Positions 13,481 through 23,244 of a DNA stretch of 64,000 bases are shown here, one piece after another. The stretch's first letter is position 1, and every line of letters starts with the position of its first letter. The notes under the pieces are model-generated. The model made no database searches. It worked only from the letters and a program-made list of their open reading frames with translations, and was not told the DNA's origin. The DNA comes from Pseudalkalibacillus hwajinpoensis (lineage in GTDB: Bacteria; Bacillota; Bacilli; Bacillales; Guptibacillaceae), in the NCBI RefSeq assembly GCF_015234585.1, contig NZ_JADFCM010000001.1, positions 1 through 64,000 of the forward strand, written 5' to 3'. The translations under genes were made by a program, and so were the position numbers.

Positions 13481-14097
13481 GAAGCGTTACGGTAACGGGA
13501 AAAACGATTGAAGACGCCATTCAAAATGCGCTGAATCAAATCGGGACTGTTCAAGAGAATGTTAATATTGAAGTGTTAGAAGAGCCTAAAAAAGGATTTT
13601 TAGGTTTTGGAGGAAGGCCCGCCCGCATCAAAGTAAGCGAGAAACCTGACATCATAGAGCAAACAAGGGCTTTTTTAGAAAAAGTCATTAGCAATATGGG
13701 AGTAGAAGCCAGTATAGAAGGTAGAAGAGAGGATCGCGATCTTTATTTTACTCTATCTGGTGAAAAAATTGCGATATTGATAGGGAAACGCGGCCAAACT
13801 CTTAATTCTTTGCAATATTTGACAAATCTTGCCGCGAATCGATTTTCTGACCGATTTGTCCGGGTAGTACTCGATGCTGAGAACTACCGTGAAAGACGTG
13901 AAGAGACGCTAAGAAAGTTAGCCGATCGTCTTGCAGACAAAGCGATGGTTACGAAAAAGGATATACAGCTAGAACCGATGCCGTCGTTAGAACGTAAGGT
14001 AATTCACCTTTATTTGAAAGAAAAGAAGGGGATTTCCACTCACTCAGATGGAAAAGATCCACATCGCCGTGTGGTTATTGTTCCACGTAATAAATGA
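13477..14097 (+). CDS. khpB: RNA-binding protein KhpB / Jag
   Basis: A 206-residue cytoplasmic RNA-binding protein with three parts. An N-terminal Jag domain (residues 1-52) contains [12 protein letters not shown], a KH domain contains the loop [12 protein letters not shown], and a C-terminal R3H domain spans about 140-205. In other Firmicutes it pairs with KhpA to influence cell elongation and division. The GTG start overlaps the yidC stop by 4 nt, with GGGGGAG ahead of it. A strong terminator follows. Confidence 0.93.
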   Translation: MRSVTVTGKTIEDAIQNALNQIGTVQENVNIEVLEEPKKGFLGFGGRPARIKVSEKPDIIEQTRAFLEKVISNMGVEASIEGRREDRDLYFTLSGEKIAILIGKRGQTLNSLQYLTNLAANRFSDRFVRVVLDAENYRERREETLRKLADRLADKAMVTKKDIQLEPMPSLERKVIHLYLKEKKGISTHSDGKDPHRRVVIVPRNK

Positions 14098-14101
14098 TAT
14101 G

Positions 14102-14134
14102 AAACCTTCGGGCACTTTGCCCGAAGGTTTTTTT
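14102..14134 (+). terminator. Terminator after khpB/jag
   Basis: Stem AAACCTTCGGGC/GCCCGAAGGTTT with a short loop is followed by a T-run. It closes the rnpA-yidD-yidC-jag group. Confidence 0.93.
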
Positions 14135-14252
14135 GAGGAAAGATTGGGTTTTCTTTACTAGAAAGCTCTATTCTTTTCACCCTTCTTAGGCTGTTTGTAG
14201 GGAAAGCAAACTTATTTCTTTTTTTATTAAAATGGGTTACACTAAAAGGTAT

Positions 14253-14301
14253 TGTGGATTAGTCTGTGGCTTTAAGATGTGAAGTTATCCACTGTGGATA
14301 A
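14253..14301. promoter_or_regulatory. DnaA-box cluster in the jag-mnmE gap
   Basis: A perfect reverse DnaA box TGTGGATAA at 14293-14301 abuts a near-perfect forward box at 14285-14293. A one-mismatch box lies at 14253-14261. They sit just upstream of the candidate mnmE promoter. From memory, the jag-trmE(mnmE) gap is one of the DnaA-binding intergenic clusters described in B. subtilis, so this looks like a conserved DnaA target. Confidence 0.7.
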
Positions 14302-14330
14302 TTGGTTAAACTAATACTAGCTTATATCAT
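14302..14330 (+). promoter_or_regulatory. Candidate mnmE promoter
   Basis: A -35 TTGGTT (14302-14307), 17-nt spacer and -10 TATCAT (14325-14330) lie about 55 nt upstream of the mnmE TTG. The -35 starts inside the DnaA box cluster, so DnaA could repress it. The match is moderate. Confidence 0.45.
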
Positions 14331-14384
14331 ATAGAAAACGTAAATAAATAGAATAAAGAAGTGTGATTAGAGAGGTGAATAACT

Positions 14385-15761
14385 TTGGAATATGAAACGA
14401 TTGCTGCGATATCGACTCCAATGGGAGAAGGGGCGATTGCGATTGTCCGACTTAGTGGTTCAGAGGCGGTTGCGATAGCTGATCGGCTATATAAGGGCAA
14501 ACAGGCGTTAGAATCCGTTGATTCTCATACGATTCATTATGGTCATTTGATTGATCCTGATACTGAGCAGGTTGCAGAAGAAGTGATGGTTTCAATTATG
14601 AAAGGGCCCCGGACATTTACGAGAGAGGATATTGTCGAAATCAACTGTCACGGTGGACTGGTATCTGTAAACCGTGTGCTTGAGTTGGTTTTGCGTAGTG
14701 GTGCACGCCTTGCAGAGCCAGGTGAATTCACTAAAAGAGCTTTCTTGAATGGTCGAATTGACTTGTCGCAAGCAGAGGCTGTTATTGATTTGATTCGAGC
14801 AAAAACGGATCGAGCAATGAATGTTGCGTTAAATCAAATGGAGGGTCGCTTATCGACGCTGATTGCTACCTTGAGACAGCAACTCCTTGAGACAGTTGCT
14901 CATGTTGAAGTGAACATTGACTACCCTGAATATGATGCAGAAGAAATGACGCAAGATCTTTTAACCACGCAATTAAAGCAGGTGGCTAAGGAAATTGAAG
15001 GTATTCTAATTACAGCACGACAGGGAAAAATTTTGCGTGAAGGTTTATCTACTGTTATCGTGGGACGGCCAAACGTTGGTAAATCATCCTTGTTGAATAG
15101 TCTGGTACACGAAAACAAGGCAATTGTGACAGACGTTCCTGGTACGACCCGAGATGTTATTGAGGAATATGTTAATGTAAGAGGCGTGCCTTTAAGATTA
15201 GTGGATACAGCGGGAATTCGAGAAACGGAAGATCTCGTTGAGCGAATAGGTGTTGAACGTTCACGTGAACGCTTGAAACAAGCTGATCTCATCTTGCTTG
15301 TGCTTAATTATAATGATGAGTTGACGCATGAAGATGAGAAATTGTTCGAAGCGGTAAAAGGCATGGATGTTATTGTTATCGTGAATAAAACAGATCTAGA
15401 TGAGAAACTAGATTTAACTAAGGTAAAAGAATTAGCAGAAGAGCATCCAATGATTACAACTTCATTAAAACATGAACAAGGCGTTGATGAGCTTGAACAA
15501 TCCATTTCTGAACTGTTCTTTGCAGGTGAAGTAGAGTCACAGGATTTAACATATGTATCTAATTCACGTCATATTGCTTTGTTAGAACAATCGCGAAGAA
15601 CGCTTGATGATGCGTTAGGCGCTGTTGAAGCAGGAATGCCGGTTGATATGGTACAAATTGATATTACTCGAACGTGGGAAATTCTTGGAGAGATTATTGG
15701 TGATACGGTATCTGAGAGTTTGATCGATCAGTTATTTTCACAGTTTTGTCTTGGGAAATAA
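14385..15761 (+). CDS. mnmE: tRNA-5-carboxymethylaminomethyl(2-thio)uridine GTPase MnmE
   Basis: A 458-residue GTPase that works with MnmG to modify U34 of tRNAs reading split codon boxes. The N-terminal formyl-THF binding domain starts [21 protein letters not shown]. The helical domain is interrupted by a G domain with G1 [10 protein letters not shown]3 DTAGIRET and G4 NKTD. The protein ends in the family tail CLGK, whose Cys is required in characterised members. TTG start at 14385 with AGAGGTG upstream. mnmG follows after about 25 nt, so the partners are co-transcribed. Confidence 0.97.
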   Translation: MEYETIAAISTPMGEGAIAIVRLSGSEAVAIADRLYKGKQALESVDSHTIHYGHLIDPDTEQVAEEVMVSIMKGPRTFTREDIVEINCHGGLVSVNRVLELVLRSGARLAEPGEFTKRAFLNGRIDLSQAEAVIDLIRAKTDRAMNVALNQMEGRLSTLIATLRQQLLETVAHVEVNIDYPEYDAEEMTQDLLTTQLKQVAKEIEGILITARQGKILREGLSTVIVGRPNVGKSSLLNSLVHENKAIVTDVPGTTRDVIEEYVNVRGVPLRLVDTAGIRETEDLVERIGVERSRERLKQADLILLVLNYNDELTHEDEKLFEAVKGMDVIVIVNKTDLDEKLDLTKVKELAEEHPMITTSLKHEQGVDELEQSISELFFAGEVESQDLTYVSNSRHIALLEQSRRTLDDALGAVEAGMPVDMVQIDITRTWEILGEIIGDTVSESLIDQLFSQFCLGK

Positions 15762-15785
15762 GATGATAAAAGGAGGAATACGGCA

Positions 15786-17669
15786 ATGGGTTATAAAGCC
15801 GATTCTTATGATGTTATAGTCGTCGGAGCAGGTCATGCCGGTGTGGAAGCGGGACTCGCTTCAGCAAGAATGGGTGCGAAAACACTCATGCTTACACTTA
15901 ACTTAGACTCTGTCGCTTTTATGCCATGTAACCCAAGTGTAGGAGGTCCTGCAAAGGGAATTGTTGTGCGGGAAATTGATGCACTTGGTGGAGAAATGGG
16001 ACGAAATATAGATAAAACGCATATTCAAATGCGTATGTTAAATACAGGTAAGGGGCCTGCTGTACGTGCACTGCGTGCACAGGCTGATAAAGTACTGTAC
16101 CAAAGTGAAATGAAAAGAACCATTGAAGAACAGGATAACCTTACGCTCTTACAGGGCATGGTTGAGAAGCTAATCGTTGAGGATGGCGTCTGCAAAGGAG
16201 TTATTACGAAAACGGGTGCAGAGTTCGAGGCGAAATCTGTTGTGCTAACAACTGGTACGTTCATGCGCGGTCGCGTTATTATTGGAGATCTTTCATATGA
16301 AAGTGGCCCTAATAACATGCAGCCTTCCGTTAATTTGTCGCACCATTTGGAGGAATTGGGCTTTGAGATGGTTCGTTTTAAGACAGGAACTCCTCCGCGT
16401 GTAAATAATAAATCTATTGATTATAGTAAAACTGAAATTCAGCCCGGCGATGAAAAACCGCGTGCATTTTCATATGAAACAACAGAATTTATTACAGACC
16501 AGCTGCCATGTTGGTTAACTTATACGGGTGAAGCAACGCATAAGCTCATCAATGATAACTTGCATCGATCTCCGATGTATTCAGGTATGATTGAAGGGAC
16601 AGGCCCAAGGTATTGCCCATCAATTGAAGATAAAATTGTTCGCTTTAATGATAAGCCCCGTCACCAAATTTTCCTTGAACCAGAAGGACGCAATACGAAG
16701 GAAGTATATGTGCAGGGTCTTTCAACAAGCCTTCCAGAGGATTTGCAGCAACAAATTCTCAAAACCGTACCTGGTCTTGAAAATGTTGAAATGATGCGTG
16801 CAGGCTATGCCATCGAATATGATGTTATTGTTCCGACCCAATTGTGGCCTTCACTTGAAACAAAGACAGTGAAAAACCTCTTTACTGCAGGACAGTTAAA
16901 CGGTACTTCAGGATATGAAGAGGCAGCAGGTCAGGGAATCATGTCTGGTATTAATGCTGCAAGGAATGCACAGGAGCGTGAAGCGGTGATTCTGGATCGT
17001 TCTCAAGGGTACATTGGCGTTATGATCGATGACCTTGTGACGAAAGGAACGAACGAGCCTTATCGTCTATTAACATCACGTGCAGAATATCGTCTTCTTC
17101 TTCGTCATGATAATGCAGATTTAAGACTAACAGAACTCGGTTATGACATCGGCATGATTCCTAAAGAACGCTATGATCGTTTCCTTGCTAAAAAAGAAAT
17201 GATTGAGCAAGAAATGAAGCGTCTTGCGAAGATTGTGATTAAACCAGGCGAGCAGGTTAATGATGTTCTTCCGGAGAATAGTACTGAATTGAAGGAAGCT
17301 ATTCACGCAGCTAATTTATTGAAAAGACCGGAAGTAACTTATCAAGAGATTCATCAACTAGCACCAGCAGACTTTGAAATTCCAGAAGATGTTTCAGAAC
17401 AAGTTGAGATTCAGATTAAATATAGCGGCTATATTAATAAAAGTCTTCAACAAGTGGAACGTATGAAGAAAATGGATGAAAAGAAAATTCCTGAGGGCAT
17501 AGATTATTATGCAATTGGTGGTCTTGCAACTGAAGCGAAGCAAAAACTTGATGAGGTTCGCCCTCTTTCAATTGGTCAAGCTTCGCGTGTATCAGGAGTT
17601 AATCCAGCTGATGTATCGATCTTACTTGTGTATATCGAACAGGGAAAAATCGCTAAAATTGCAAAATAA
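15786..17669 (+). CDS. mnmG: tRNA uridine-5-carboxymethylaminomethylation enzyme MnmG (GidA)
   Basis: FAD-dependent enzyme of 627 residues, partner of MnmE in wobble-uridine modification. The N-terminal dinucleotide-binding motif [12 protein letters not shown] lies near residue 12, and [11 protein letters not shown] and the C-terminal helical domain are typical. [18 protein letters not shown] is a GidA hallmark. AAGGAGG lies ahead of the ATG. It is transcribed between mnmE and rsmG. Confidence 0.98.
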   Translation: MGYKADSYDVIVVGAGHAGVEAGLASARMGAKTLMLTLNLDSVAFMPCNPSVGGPAKGIVVREIDALGGEMGRNIDKTHIQMRMLNTGKGPAVRALRAQADKVLYQSEMKRTIEEQDNLTLLQGMVEKLIVEDGVCKGVITKTGAEFEAKSVVLTTGTFMRGRVIIGDLSYESGPNNMQPSVNLSHHLEELGFEMVRFKTGTPPRVNNKSIDYSKTEIQPGDEKPRAFSYETTEFITDQLPCWLTYTGEATHKLINDNLHRSPMYSGMIEGTGPRYCPSIEDKIVRFNDKPRHQIFLEPEGRNTKEVYVQGLSTSLPEDLQQQILKTVPGLENVEMMRAGYAIEYDVIVPTQLWPSLETKTVKNLFTAGQLNGTSGYEEAAGQGIMSGINAARNAQEREAVILDRSQGYIGVMIDDLVTKGTNEPYRLLTSRAEYRLLLRHDNADLRLTELGYDIGMIPKERYDRFLAKKEMIEQEMKRLAKIVIKPGEQVNDVLPENSTELKEAIHAANLLKRPEVTYQEIHQLAPADFEIPEDVSEQVEIQIKYSGYINKSLQQVERMKKMDEKKIPEGIDYYAIGGLATEAKQKLDEVRPLSIGQASRVSGVNPADVSILLVYIEQGKIAKIAK

Positions 17670-17687
17670 TGTACTAGTGGAGGGTCT

Positions 17688-18401
17688 ATGAACGAGCAAC
17701 AGTTTCAGGAGTTGTTAGAGGAGAAAGGGATTACTCTTTCTCCTGAACAGCTTCAACAATTTCAAACATACTATGAAATTCTAGTTGAATGGAACGAGAA
17801 AATGAATCTGACAGCTATCACTGATAAAGAGGAAGTCTACGAAAAGCACTTTTTTGATTCAATCATGGCTGCGTTCTCATTTGATTTCTCTTCTGACTAT
17901 CATATTTGCGATGTGGGAGCGGGCGCGGGTTTCCCAAGTTTGCCTATTAAAATTTGTTTTCCACATTTAAGCATCACTATTGTTGATTCACTTAACAAAA
18001 GAATCGGTTTCTTAGAACACCTTTCATCAAAACTTAAGCTAACAAATGTGTCATTTTATCATGACCGTGCTGAATTATTTGGTAAAAACAAAGATCATCG
18101 TGAAAAGTATGATGTTGTCACAGCAAGAGCCGTTGCAAGACTTTCTGTCCTTGGTGAGTTGTGTCTTCCTCTCGTTAAACCAAACGGTTATTTTGTTGCG
18201 CTAAAAGGCCCAGGTGTAGAGGATGAATTAGAGTCTGGTAAACAGGCGATTAAGCTTCTTGGTGGAGAAGTTGTGAAACGAGAGACGCTAACACTACCTA
18301 AAGAAAAGAGTGAGCGTAATATCGTTACAATTAAAAAAATCAAAACAACTCCAAAAAAATATCCAAGAAAGCCAGGCACACCAAATAAAAATCCTTTATA
18401 A
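17688..18401 (+). CDS. rsmG: 16S rRNA (guanine527-N7)-methyltransferase RsmG
   Basis: SAM-dependent methyltransferase of 237 residues that makes m7G527 in 16S rRNA. The Rossmann motif I is [12 protein letters not shown] near residue 75. Loss of this enzyme gives low-level streptomycin resistance in other bacteria. The ATG has GGAGGG upstream. It lies 18 nt after mnmG, the conserved mnmE-mnmG-rsmG-noc order, and ends in a basic tail. Confidence 0.96.
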   Translation: MNEQQFQELLEEKGITLSPEQLQQFQTYYEILVEWNEKMNLTAITDKEEVYEKHFFDSIMAAFSFDFSSDYHICDVGAGAGFPSLPIKICFPHLSITIVDSLNKRIGFLEHLSSKLKLTNVSFYHDRAELFGKNKDHREKYDVVTARAVARLSVLGELCLPLVKPNGYFVALKGPGVEDELESGKQAIKLLGGEVVKRETLTLPKEKSERNIVTIKKIKTTPKKYPRKPGTPNKNPL

Positions 18402-18430
18402 TAAAGATGGACTGCATTTGAACGGATAGG

Positions 18431-18446
18431 TGTTTCACATGGAACG
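18431..18446. promoter_or_regulatory. Degenerate parS-like site upstream of noc
   Basis: TGTTTCACATGGAACG matches the 16-bp parS consensus TGTTTCACGTGAAACA at 13 positions, with a perfect left half. It lies in the rsmG-noc gap, about 75 nt before the noc start. It may be a weak ParB site or simply a decayed one. Confidence 0.4.
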
Positions 18447-18519
18447 CTGCTACGACGGAAGGAATTCGGTTTTGAAGCAGCGAATCAGTTAAGGAGTCGA
18501 TTAAAGGTGGTGTTAGGCG

Positions 18520-19359
18520 ATGAAGCATACGTTTTCACGTCTTTTCGGTTTGAACGATGAAAAAAGCGAGACGATGGAAGCAGAACAAGAGGAAGTGAAA
18601 CAGCTTCTTGTTGAGGATATTATCCCAAACCGTTTCCAACCTCGAACAATTTTTATAGATGAGAGAATTACTGAACTATCTCAAACGATAAAGACCCATG
18701 GAGTCATTCAGCCGATCGTGGTTCGAGAACGTGAAGGCAAGTATGAAATTATTGCCGGGGAAAGACGCTGGAGAGCAGTGAAAAAGCTAGGTTGGGAGCG
18801 AATTCCTGCCATTATTAAGGAATTTAACGATTCTCAAACTGCCTCTATTGCGCTTATCGAGAACCTGCAGCGTGAAGAGCTAACAGCTGTTGAAGAAGCT
18901 ATGGCTTATGCCCAGCTTATTGAGCTGCATGATTTAACTCAGGAGAGCCTCGCTCAGCGACTTGGCAAAGGGCAATCTACTATTGCGAATAAGCTTAGAT
19001 TACTGAAGCTCCCCGAGCCTGTTCAACGAGCGCTTCTCGAGAAAAAAATCACGGAGAGACACGCTCGTGCTTTGATTCCACTTAAGAATCCTGAGAATCA
19101 AGTAAAAGTTCTCACAGAAGTTCTTGAAAGACAATGGAATGTGAAGCAGACGGAAGAACGTGTTGTTCGTATGCTAGAAGGCACTGTACCGAAACCGAAG
19201 CCTAGAAAAAAATCGGTTAGTAAAGATATGAGATTGGCTGTCAATACGATCCGTCAATCGCTTGATATGGTAACAGAGACTGGTTTAACGATTGATACAG
19301 ATGAAGAAGACCATGACGAATACTATCAATTTACGATCCGAATACCTAAAAAGAAGTAA
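18520..19359 (+). CDS. noc: Nucleoid occlusion protein Noc
   Basis: ParB-like CTPase of 279 residues that binds its own sites around the chromosome and prevents division over the nucleoid. An N-terminal amphipathic membrane-targeting segment [11 protein letters not shown] is followed by the ParB CTP-binding motif GERRWRA, the [14 protein letters not shown] segment, a helix-turn-helix ([22 protein letters not shown]) and a C-terminal dimerisation region. The membrane segment and position before soj-spo0J distinguish it from Spo0J. AAAGGTGG lies upstream and a terminator follows. Confidence 0.95.
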   Translation: MKHTFSRLFGLNDEKSETMEAEQEEVKQLLVEDIIPNRFQPRTIFIDERITELSQTIKTHGVIQPIVVREREGKYEIIAGERRWRAVKKLGWERIPAIIKEFNDSQTASIALIENLQREELTAVEEAMAYAQLIELHDLTQESLAQRLGKGQSTIANKLRLLKLPEPVQRALLEKKITERHARALIPLKNPENQVKVLTEVLERQWNVKQTEERVVRMLEGTVPKPKPRKKSVSKDMRLAVNTIRQSLDMVTETGLTIDTDEEDHDEYYQFTIRIPKKK

Positions 19360-19388
19360 ACTCATCCAAACTGGATGAGTTTTTTTTG
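19359..19388 (+). terminator. Terminator after noc
   Basis: Stem AACTCATCC/GGATGAGTT with a 5-nt loop is followed by eight T, beginning at the noc stop codon. Confidence 0.92.
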
Positions 19389-19556
19389 TACATATAAAAC
19401 GTTAAACAGATAGTATTAACTTCAAATATGCTGAGCTGTTTTCTGTTTCTATCTCTTTCAGGGAGGAAATGGAATTTTATTGAGAATACCGTCCGGCTAA
19501 TAACAAACGTGATAAAATAGAAAGAAAGAATGGTTGGAGAATGGGGTGACATCTTG

Positions 19557-20315
19557 GTGAATATTGTTGCTGTAGCAAATCAAAAAGGCGGAGTGGGAAA
19601 GACGACCACTTCAGTGAATGTAAGTGCCTGTCTCGCCTATCTTGGTAAAAGGGTCTTGCTTGTTGACATTGATCCTCAGGGGAATGCAACAAGTGGCGTT
19701 GGGATTGAGAAAGGCGATATTGAAAAATGTGTGTATAACATCCTTGTAGATGACCTAGATGCTGGAGACATTATTCAGGAGACGATTGTTGAGAATTTGC
19801 ACGTCATTCCTTCTACAATTCAGCTTGCAGGAGCAGAGATCGAACTTGTTCCCACCATTTCCCGGGAAGTAAGATTGAAAAGGGCGCTAAATAAAGTTGA
19901 AAAAAACTATGATTATATTATAATTGATTGTCCTCCATCGTTGGGGTTATTAACAATTAATGCTCTTACAGCTGCAGATGCAGTGCTTATTCCTGTCCAA
20001 TGCGAATACTATGCACTTGAAGGACTAAGTCAGTTACTTAATACAGTACGACTCGTCCAAAAGCATTTAAATACAGAATTAAAGATTGAAGGAGTACTGT
20101 TAACGATGCTTGATGCAAGGACAAACCTTGGTATTCAAGTGATTGAAGAAGTTAAAAAGTACTTCCAAGAAAAAGTCTATCGAGTGATCATACCAAGGAA
20201 TGTACGTTTGAGTGAGGCGCCAAGTCATGGGAAGCCAATCATTGTCTATGATCCAAAATCTCGAGGGGCTGAATGCTATTTAGAACTTGCAAAGGAAGTG
20301 TTAGTCAATGACTAA
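19557..20315 (+). CDS. soj: Chromosome partitioning ATPase Soj (ParA)
   Basis: Deviant Walker ATPase of 252 residues that forms DNA-bound dimers, is released by Spo0J, and also modulates DnaA. The deviant Walker A is QKGGVGKTTTS, with LVDIDPQGNATSG and the Walker B region DYIIIDCPPSLGL. GTG at 19557 (or TTG at 19554) is preferred because GGGGTG lies 8 nt before the GTG and the protein then begins NIVAVANQKGG as in homologues. An upstream ATG at 19530 would add non-conserved residues. It overlaps spo0J by 8 nt. Confidence 0.97.
   Translation: MNIVAVANQKGGVGKTTTSVNVSACLAYLGKRVLLVDIDPQGNATSGVGIEKGDIEKCVYNILVDDLDAGDIIQETIVENLHVIPSTIQLAGAEIELVPTISREVRLKRALNKVEKNYDYIIIDCPPSLGLLTINALTAADAVLIPVQCEYYALEGLSQLLNTVRLVQKHLNTELKIEGVLLTMLDARTNLGIQVIEEVKKYFQEKVYRVIIPRNVRLSEAPSHGKPIIVYDPKSRGAECYLELAKEVLVND
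19857..19870. promoter_or_regulatory. Candidate Noc-binding site inside soj
   Basis: ATTTCCCGGGAAGT matches 13 of 14 bases of the Noc site consensus ATTTCCCGGGAAAT known from B. subtilis. It lies within the soj coding sequence, about 0.5 kb downstream of noc. Confidence 0.55.
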
Positions 20316-21156
20316 TCGTGGTTTGGGTAAGGGAATTAACGCCTTTTTCCCTTCCCAAAATGAGAACGAGACTGTGAGAGATATTCCCGTTAATGAGCTT
20401 CGTCCTAACCCTTATCAACCGAGAAAGAAGTTTAGTACTGAAGCGATTGAAGAATTAAGTGCTTCGATTCAAACTTTCGGTGTCCTCCAGCCATTAATCG
20501 TTCGTCAAAGCATTAAAGGCTATGAAATTGTTGTAGGTGAGCGGAGGTATAGGGCTTCTTTAGAAGCAGGTCTTACAACCGTTCCAGCTGTTGTGAAAGA
20601 TTTAACAGACCGAAAAATGATGGAAATTGCCTTAATTGAAAACTTGCAGCGTGAGAATCTAAATCCGATTGAAGAGGCGCTTGCTTACCAGAAACTGATG
20701 GAAGAAACAGATGTGACACAGGAAGAATTGTCAAAACGCCTGGGTAAAAGTAGACCGCATCTCGCTAATTTCCTTCGTCTTTTACAGTTACCTTCTGAAG
20801 TACAGGAGTATATTTCAGACGGAAAGCTCACGATGGGGCATGGGCGGGCGATACTTGGATTAAAAAATAAAGAAGCTAGAAAGCCACTTGCGGATCGAGT
20901 TCTTCAGGAGAAATTAAACGTTCGCCAGCTAGAGAAGTTAATTACGGAATTGAATCAGAACGTTTCACGTGAAACAAAGAGAAAAGAGAAGTCAGATCCG
21001 TTTCTTAAGGAAAAGGAAGATCACCTTCGTGAGCGATTTGGAACGTCGGTTTCAATTAAAAGAATGAAGAAAAAAGGTAAAATAGAGATTGAGTTTTTCT
21101 CAGAAGAAGATCTAAATCGCATATTAGAAGTGTTAGAGAAAGAAGATAACGAATAA
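20308..21156 (+). CDS. spo0J: Chromosome partitioning protein Spo0J (ParB)
   Basis: ParB CTPase clamp of 282 residues that loads at parS, spreads along DNA, and recruits SMC-ScpAB and Soj. It has the N-terminal Soj-interacting segment (LGKGINAFFP), the CTP-binding motif VVGERRYRAS, ENLQRENLNPIEEA, the helix-turn-helix ELSKRLGKSRPHLANFLRLL, and a C-terminal dimer domain. It overlaps soj and carries its own parS. The stop codon is inside the left arm of a 19-bp terminator stem. Confidence 0.97.
   Translation: MTNRGLGKGINAFFPSQNENETVRDIPVNELRPNPYQPRKKFSTEAIEELSASIQTFGVLQPLIVRQSIKGYEIVVGERRYRASLEAGLTTVPAVVKDLTDRKMMEIALIENLQRENLNPIEEALAYQKLMEETDVTQEELSKRLGKSRPHLANFLRLLQLPSEVQEYISDGKLTMGHGRAILGLKNKEARKPLADRVLQEKLNVRQLEKLITELNQNVSRETKRKEKSDPFLKEKEDHLRERFGTSVSIKRMKKKGKIEIEFFSEEDLNRILEVLEKEDNE
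20961..20976. promoter_or_regulatory. parS centromere site inside spo0J
   Basis: CGTTTCACGTGAAACA matches the parS consensus TGTTTCACGTGAAACA at 15 of 16 positions, with the full palindromic core GTTTCACGTGAAAC. Its location inside spo0J matches the classic B. subtilis parS. Confidence 0.95.
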
Positions 21157-21191
21157 AAGCATAAACTGACATTCAGTTTATGCTTTTATTC
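21151..21191 (+). terminator. Long perfect stem-loop terminator overlapping the spo0J stop
   Basis: A perfect 19-bp inverted repeat (21151-21169 and 21173-21191) with a 3-nt loop includes the last codons and stop of spo0J. The right arm ends in CTTTTATTC. The symmetric A/T-rich flanks could let it act in both directions. Confidence 0.8.
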
Positions 21192-21232
21192 TAGCTTAGT
21201 AGAATTTGAAACGAACTTAATGGGGTGGTAAT

Positions 21233-22381
21233 GTGATTTATCTTGATCAAGCGGCAACGTCCTTTCCTAAGCCGCCTGAAGTTGTTCAGGCTATGACTGA
21301 GTGTATGACCGAATACGCGGCAAATCCAGGTCGTGGTGGACATGCTTTATCCAAGCGCGCTGATAACATGATTGTACAAGCACGTGAACAGCTGGCTGAT
21401 TTCTTTGGCTTTGACCAACCTGAACGCGTTTGTTTTACAGCAAACGCTACAGGAGCTCTTAATCAGGCAATAAAAGGTTTTTCCTTCAATGAAGGGGATC
21501 ATGTATTAACCACTTCTTATGAACACAACTCAGTACGTCGTCCTTTAGAATATATGAAGAAAACTTCAGGAATTGAAGTGGATTACATTAATCTGGAGAC
21601 GACTGAGGAATTTGATGTCGAGGCATTCTGCAATGCCGTAAGACCTTCTACAAAAATGATTATTGTTTCACATGGCTCTAATCTAACTGGTAAAATTATT
21701 CCTATCGATGAGATTGGAAAAATAGCCAGAGAACAGGGAATCACGTTTCTCGTAGATGCCTCTCAAACAGCTGGTATTATTCCTATTCATATGGAGCAAA
21801 TGAGCGTTGATCTATTGGCTTTCCCAGGTCATAAAGGTTTACTTGGTCCGCAGGGTACAGGTGTACTAATGGTTAGCAAAGCGGTTGAGCTTAATCCTAT
21901 ATATCATGGCGGTACGGGGAGTAGTTCTGAGTTGGTCGATCAGCCACTAAAATACCCTGAACGCCTTGAGAGCGGAACCGTCAATACACCAGGAATTGCC
22001 GGGTTATTAGCAGGTCTCCATGCAGTGAAGAAAATGGGTCTTCATAAAATAAGAATGCATGAACTGCATTTAACTGAGCATCTAATAAATGGATTAAAAG
22101 AAATTAATTATGTGAAGGTGTATGGACCTAATAAAGAACGCCTTGGAGTTATCCCTTTTACTATTGAAGGAATTGATGCTCAGGAAATTGCAATTATACT
22201 TGATCAGCATTACGAGATTGCAGTAAGAGCAGGCCTACACTGTACTCCACTTGGACATGAAACGATCGGAACGAGCACTACTGGAGCGGTACGATTAAGT
22301 GTGGGACCTTATAATACAATTGATGAAATTAATAAAACCATCCAAGCAGTAGAAGAAATTGTAGAGGGGTACTTTGGCTGA
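21233..22381 (+). CDS. Cysteine desulfurase-like class V aminotransferase
   Basis: PLP-dependent enzyme of 382 residues in the NifS/Csd group. It has the N-terminal YLDQAATSFPKP, a PLP-lysine motif FPGHKGLLGPQG near residue 205, and a candidate catalytic Cys in RAGLHCTPLGHE near residue 335. The closest pattern is the am_tr_V subfamily of uncharacterised cysteine desulfurases rather than IscS or SufS. GTG start with GGGGTGG upstream. No Fe-S scaffold gene is adjacent. It is a likely sulfur-transfer enzyme, with the acceptor unknown. Confidence 0.85.
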   Translation: MIYLDQAATSFPKPPEVVQAMTECMTEYAANPGRGGHALSKRADNMIVQAREQLADFFGFDQPERVCFTANATGALNQAIKGFSFNEGDHVLTTSYEHNSVRRPLEYMKKTSGIEVDYINLETTEEFDVEAFCNAVRPSTKMIIVSHGSNLTGKIIPIDEIGKIAREQGITFLVDASQTAGIIPIHMEQMSVDLLAFPGHKGLLGPQGTGVLMVSKAVELNPIYHGGTGSSSELVDQPLKYPERLESGTVNTPGIAGLLAGLHAVKKMGLHKIRMHELHLTEHLINGLKEINYVKVYGPNKERLGVIPFTIEGIDAQEIAIILDQHYEIAVRAGLHCTPLGHETIGTSTTGAVRLSVGPYNTIDEINKTIQAVEEIVEGYFG

Positions 22382-22394
22382 GGAGATGTAGGAA

Positions 22395-23108
22395 ATGGTA
22401 TTATTAGGAACAGTTGTGAATGGTGCAGCCATTATTGCAGGTACGCTGATTGGCACGGTTAGCAGTCGTATCCCTGAACAAACGAAAACGACAATTATGC
22501 AGGGACTAGCTTTAGTTGTTTCTGTTATCGGACTACAAATGGCCATGAAAAGCGAGCAGTTCTTAATTGTTATTGGCAGTCTGGTGCTGGGCGGTATACT
22601 AGGTGAGTATTGGAATCTAGAAGGAAAACTGAATGATTTAGGGAAGTGGATTGAGAGAAAAACTGGTGCTGCTTCGGAAGGCAGCGTAGCTCAAGCTTTT
22701 GTAACAGCTACACTCGTTTACGTTGTTGGTGCTATGGCTATTCTTGGGGCACTTGATAGTGGCCTACGAAATGATCACTCAATATTATTTACAAAGTCTT
22801 TAATAGATGGTTTTACTGCAATTATGTTTACAGCAACGCTAGGTTATGGTGTATTGTTTTCAGCAATACCCGTAATGCTGTATCAGGGAGTTCTTGCTCT
22901 CTTTGCTGCACAGATAAACCAGTTTGTCCCCCAAGCCCTTCTCGATGCGTTTATTGCAGAGGTAACTTCTGCAGGAGGAATTATGATTCTAGCAATTGGA
23001 TTGAACTTGCTCGGTATTGTTAAAATTCGAGTAGCTAACTTTCTCCCTGCTTTATTAATTGCAGCTATTCTTGTCTCAAGTTTGTACCTGATGCCTTCGA
23101 TGTTTTAG
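22395..23108 (+). CDS. DUF554 family membrane protein
   Basis: A 237-residue integral membrane protein with about six or seven hydrophobic segments and glycine-rich motifs (LVLGGILGEYWNLE and AMAILGALDSG) typical of DUF554 (YdfK/YqgA). The family's function is unknown, although a transport role has been suggested. It starts 14 nt after the aminotransferase with AGGAGA upstream, so the two are probably one transcript. It faces yyaC across a shared two-way terminator. Confidence 0.85.
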   Translation: MVLLGTVVNGAAIIAGTLIGTVSSRIPEQTKTTIMQGLALVVSVIGLQMAMKSEQFLIVIGSLVLGGILGEYWNLEGKLNDLGKWIERKTGAASEGSVAQAFVTATLVYVVGAMAILGALDSGLRNDHSILFTKSLIDGFTAIMFTATLGYGVLFSAIPVMLYQGVLALFAAQINQFVPQALLDAFIAEVTSAGGIMILAIGLNLLGIVKIRVANFLPALLIAAILVSSLYLMPSMF

Positions 23109-23187
23109 AATGCGATTATTTAATCAGGTTTTGTTAAGCAGTTAAAAAATCAAGAAACCACACGATTTAGAAACAGAGATCTATATT

Positions 23188-23238
23188 AAAAAGACCCGTA
23201 CTCTGGTTTTGTAAATGACCAGGATACGGGTCTTTTTG
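23188..23238. terminator. Bidirectional terminator between DUF554 gene and yyaC
   Basis: Stem AAAAAGACCCGTA/TACGGGTCTTTTT, extended by CTGGT/ACCAG, has A-rich left and T-rich right edges. It can therefore end both converging transcripts. Confidence 0.9.
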
Positions 23239-23244
23239 TCGACG

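Noticed and set aside
15250..15266. Palindrome GTTCACGTGAAC in mnmE considered as parS
   Set aside because: The arms are shorter than parS and only CACGTG plus two flanking bases on each side align, leaving six mismatches of 16.
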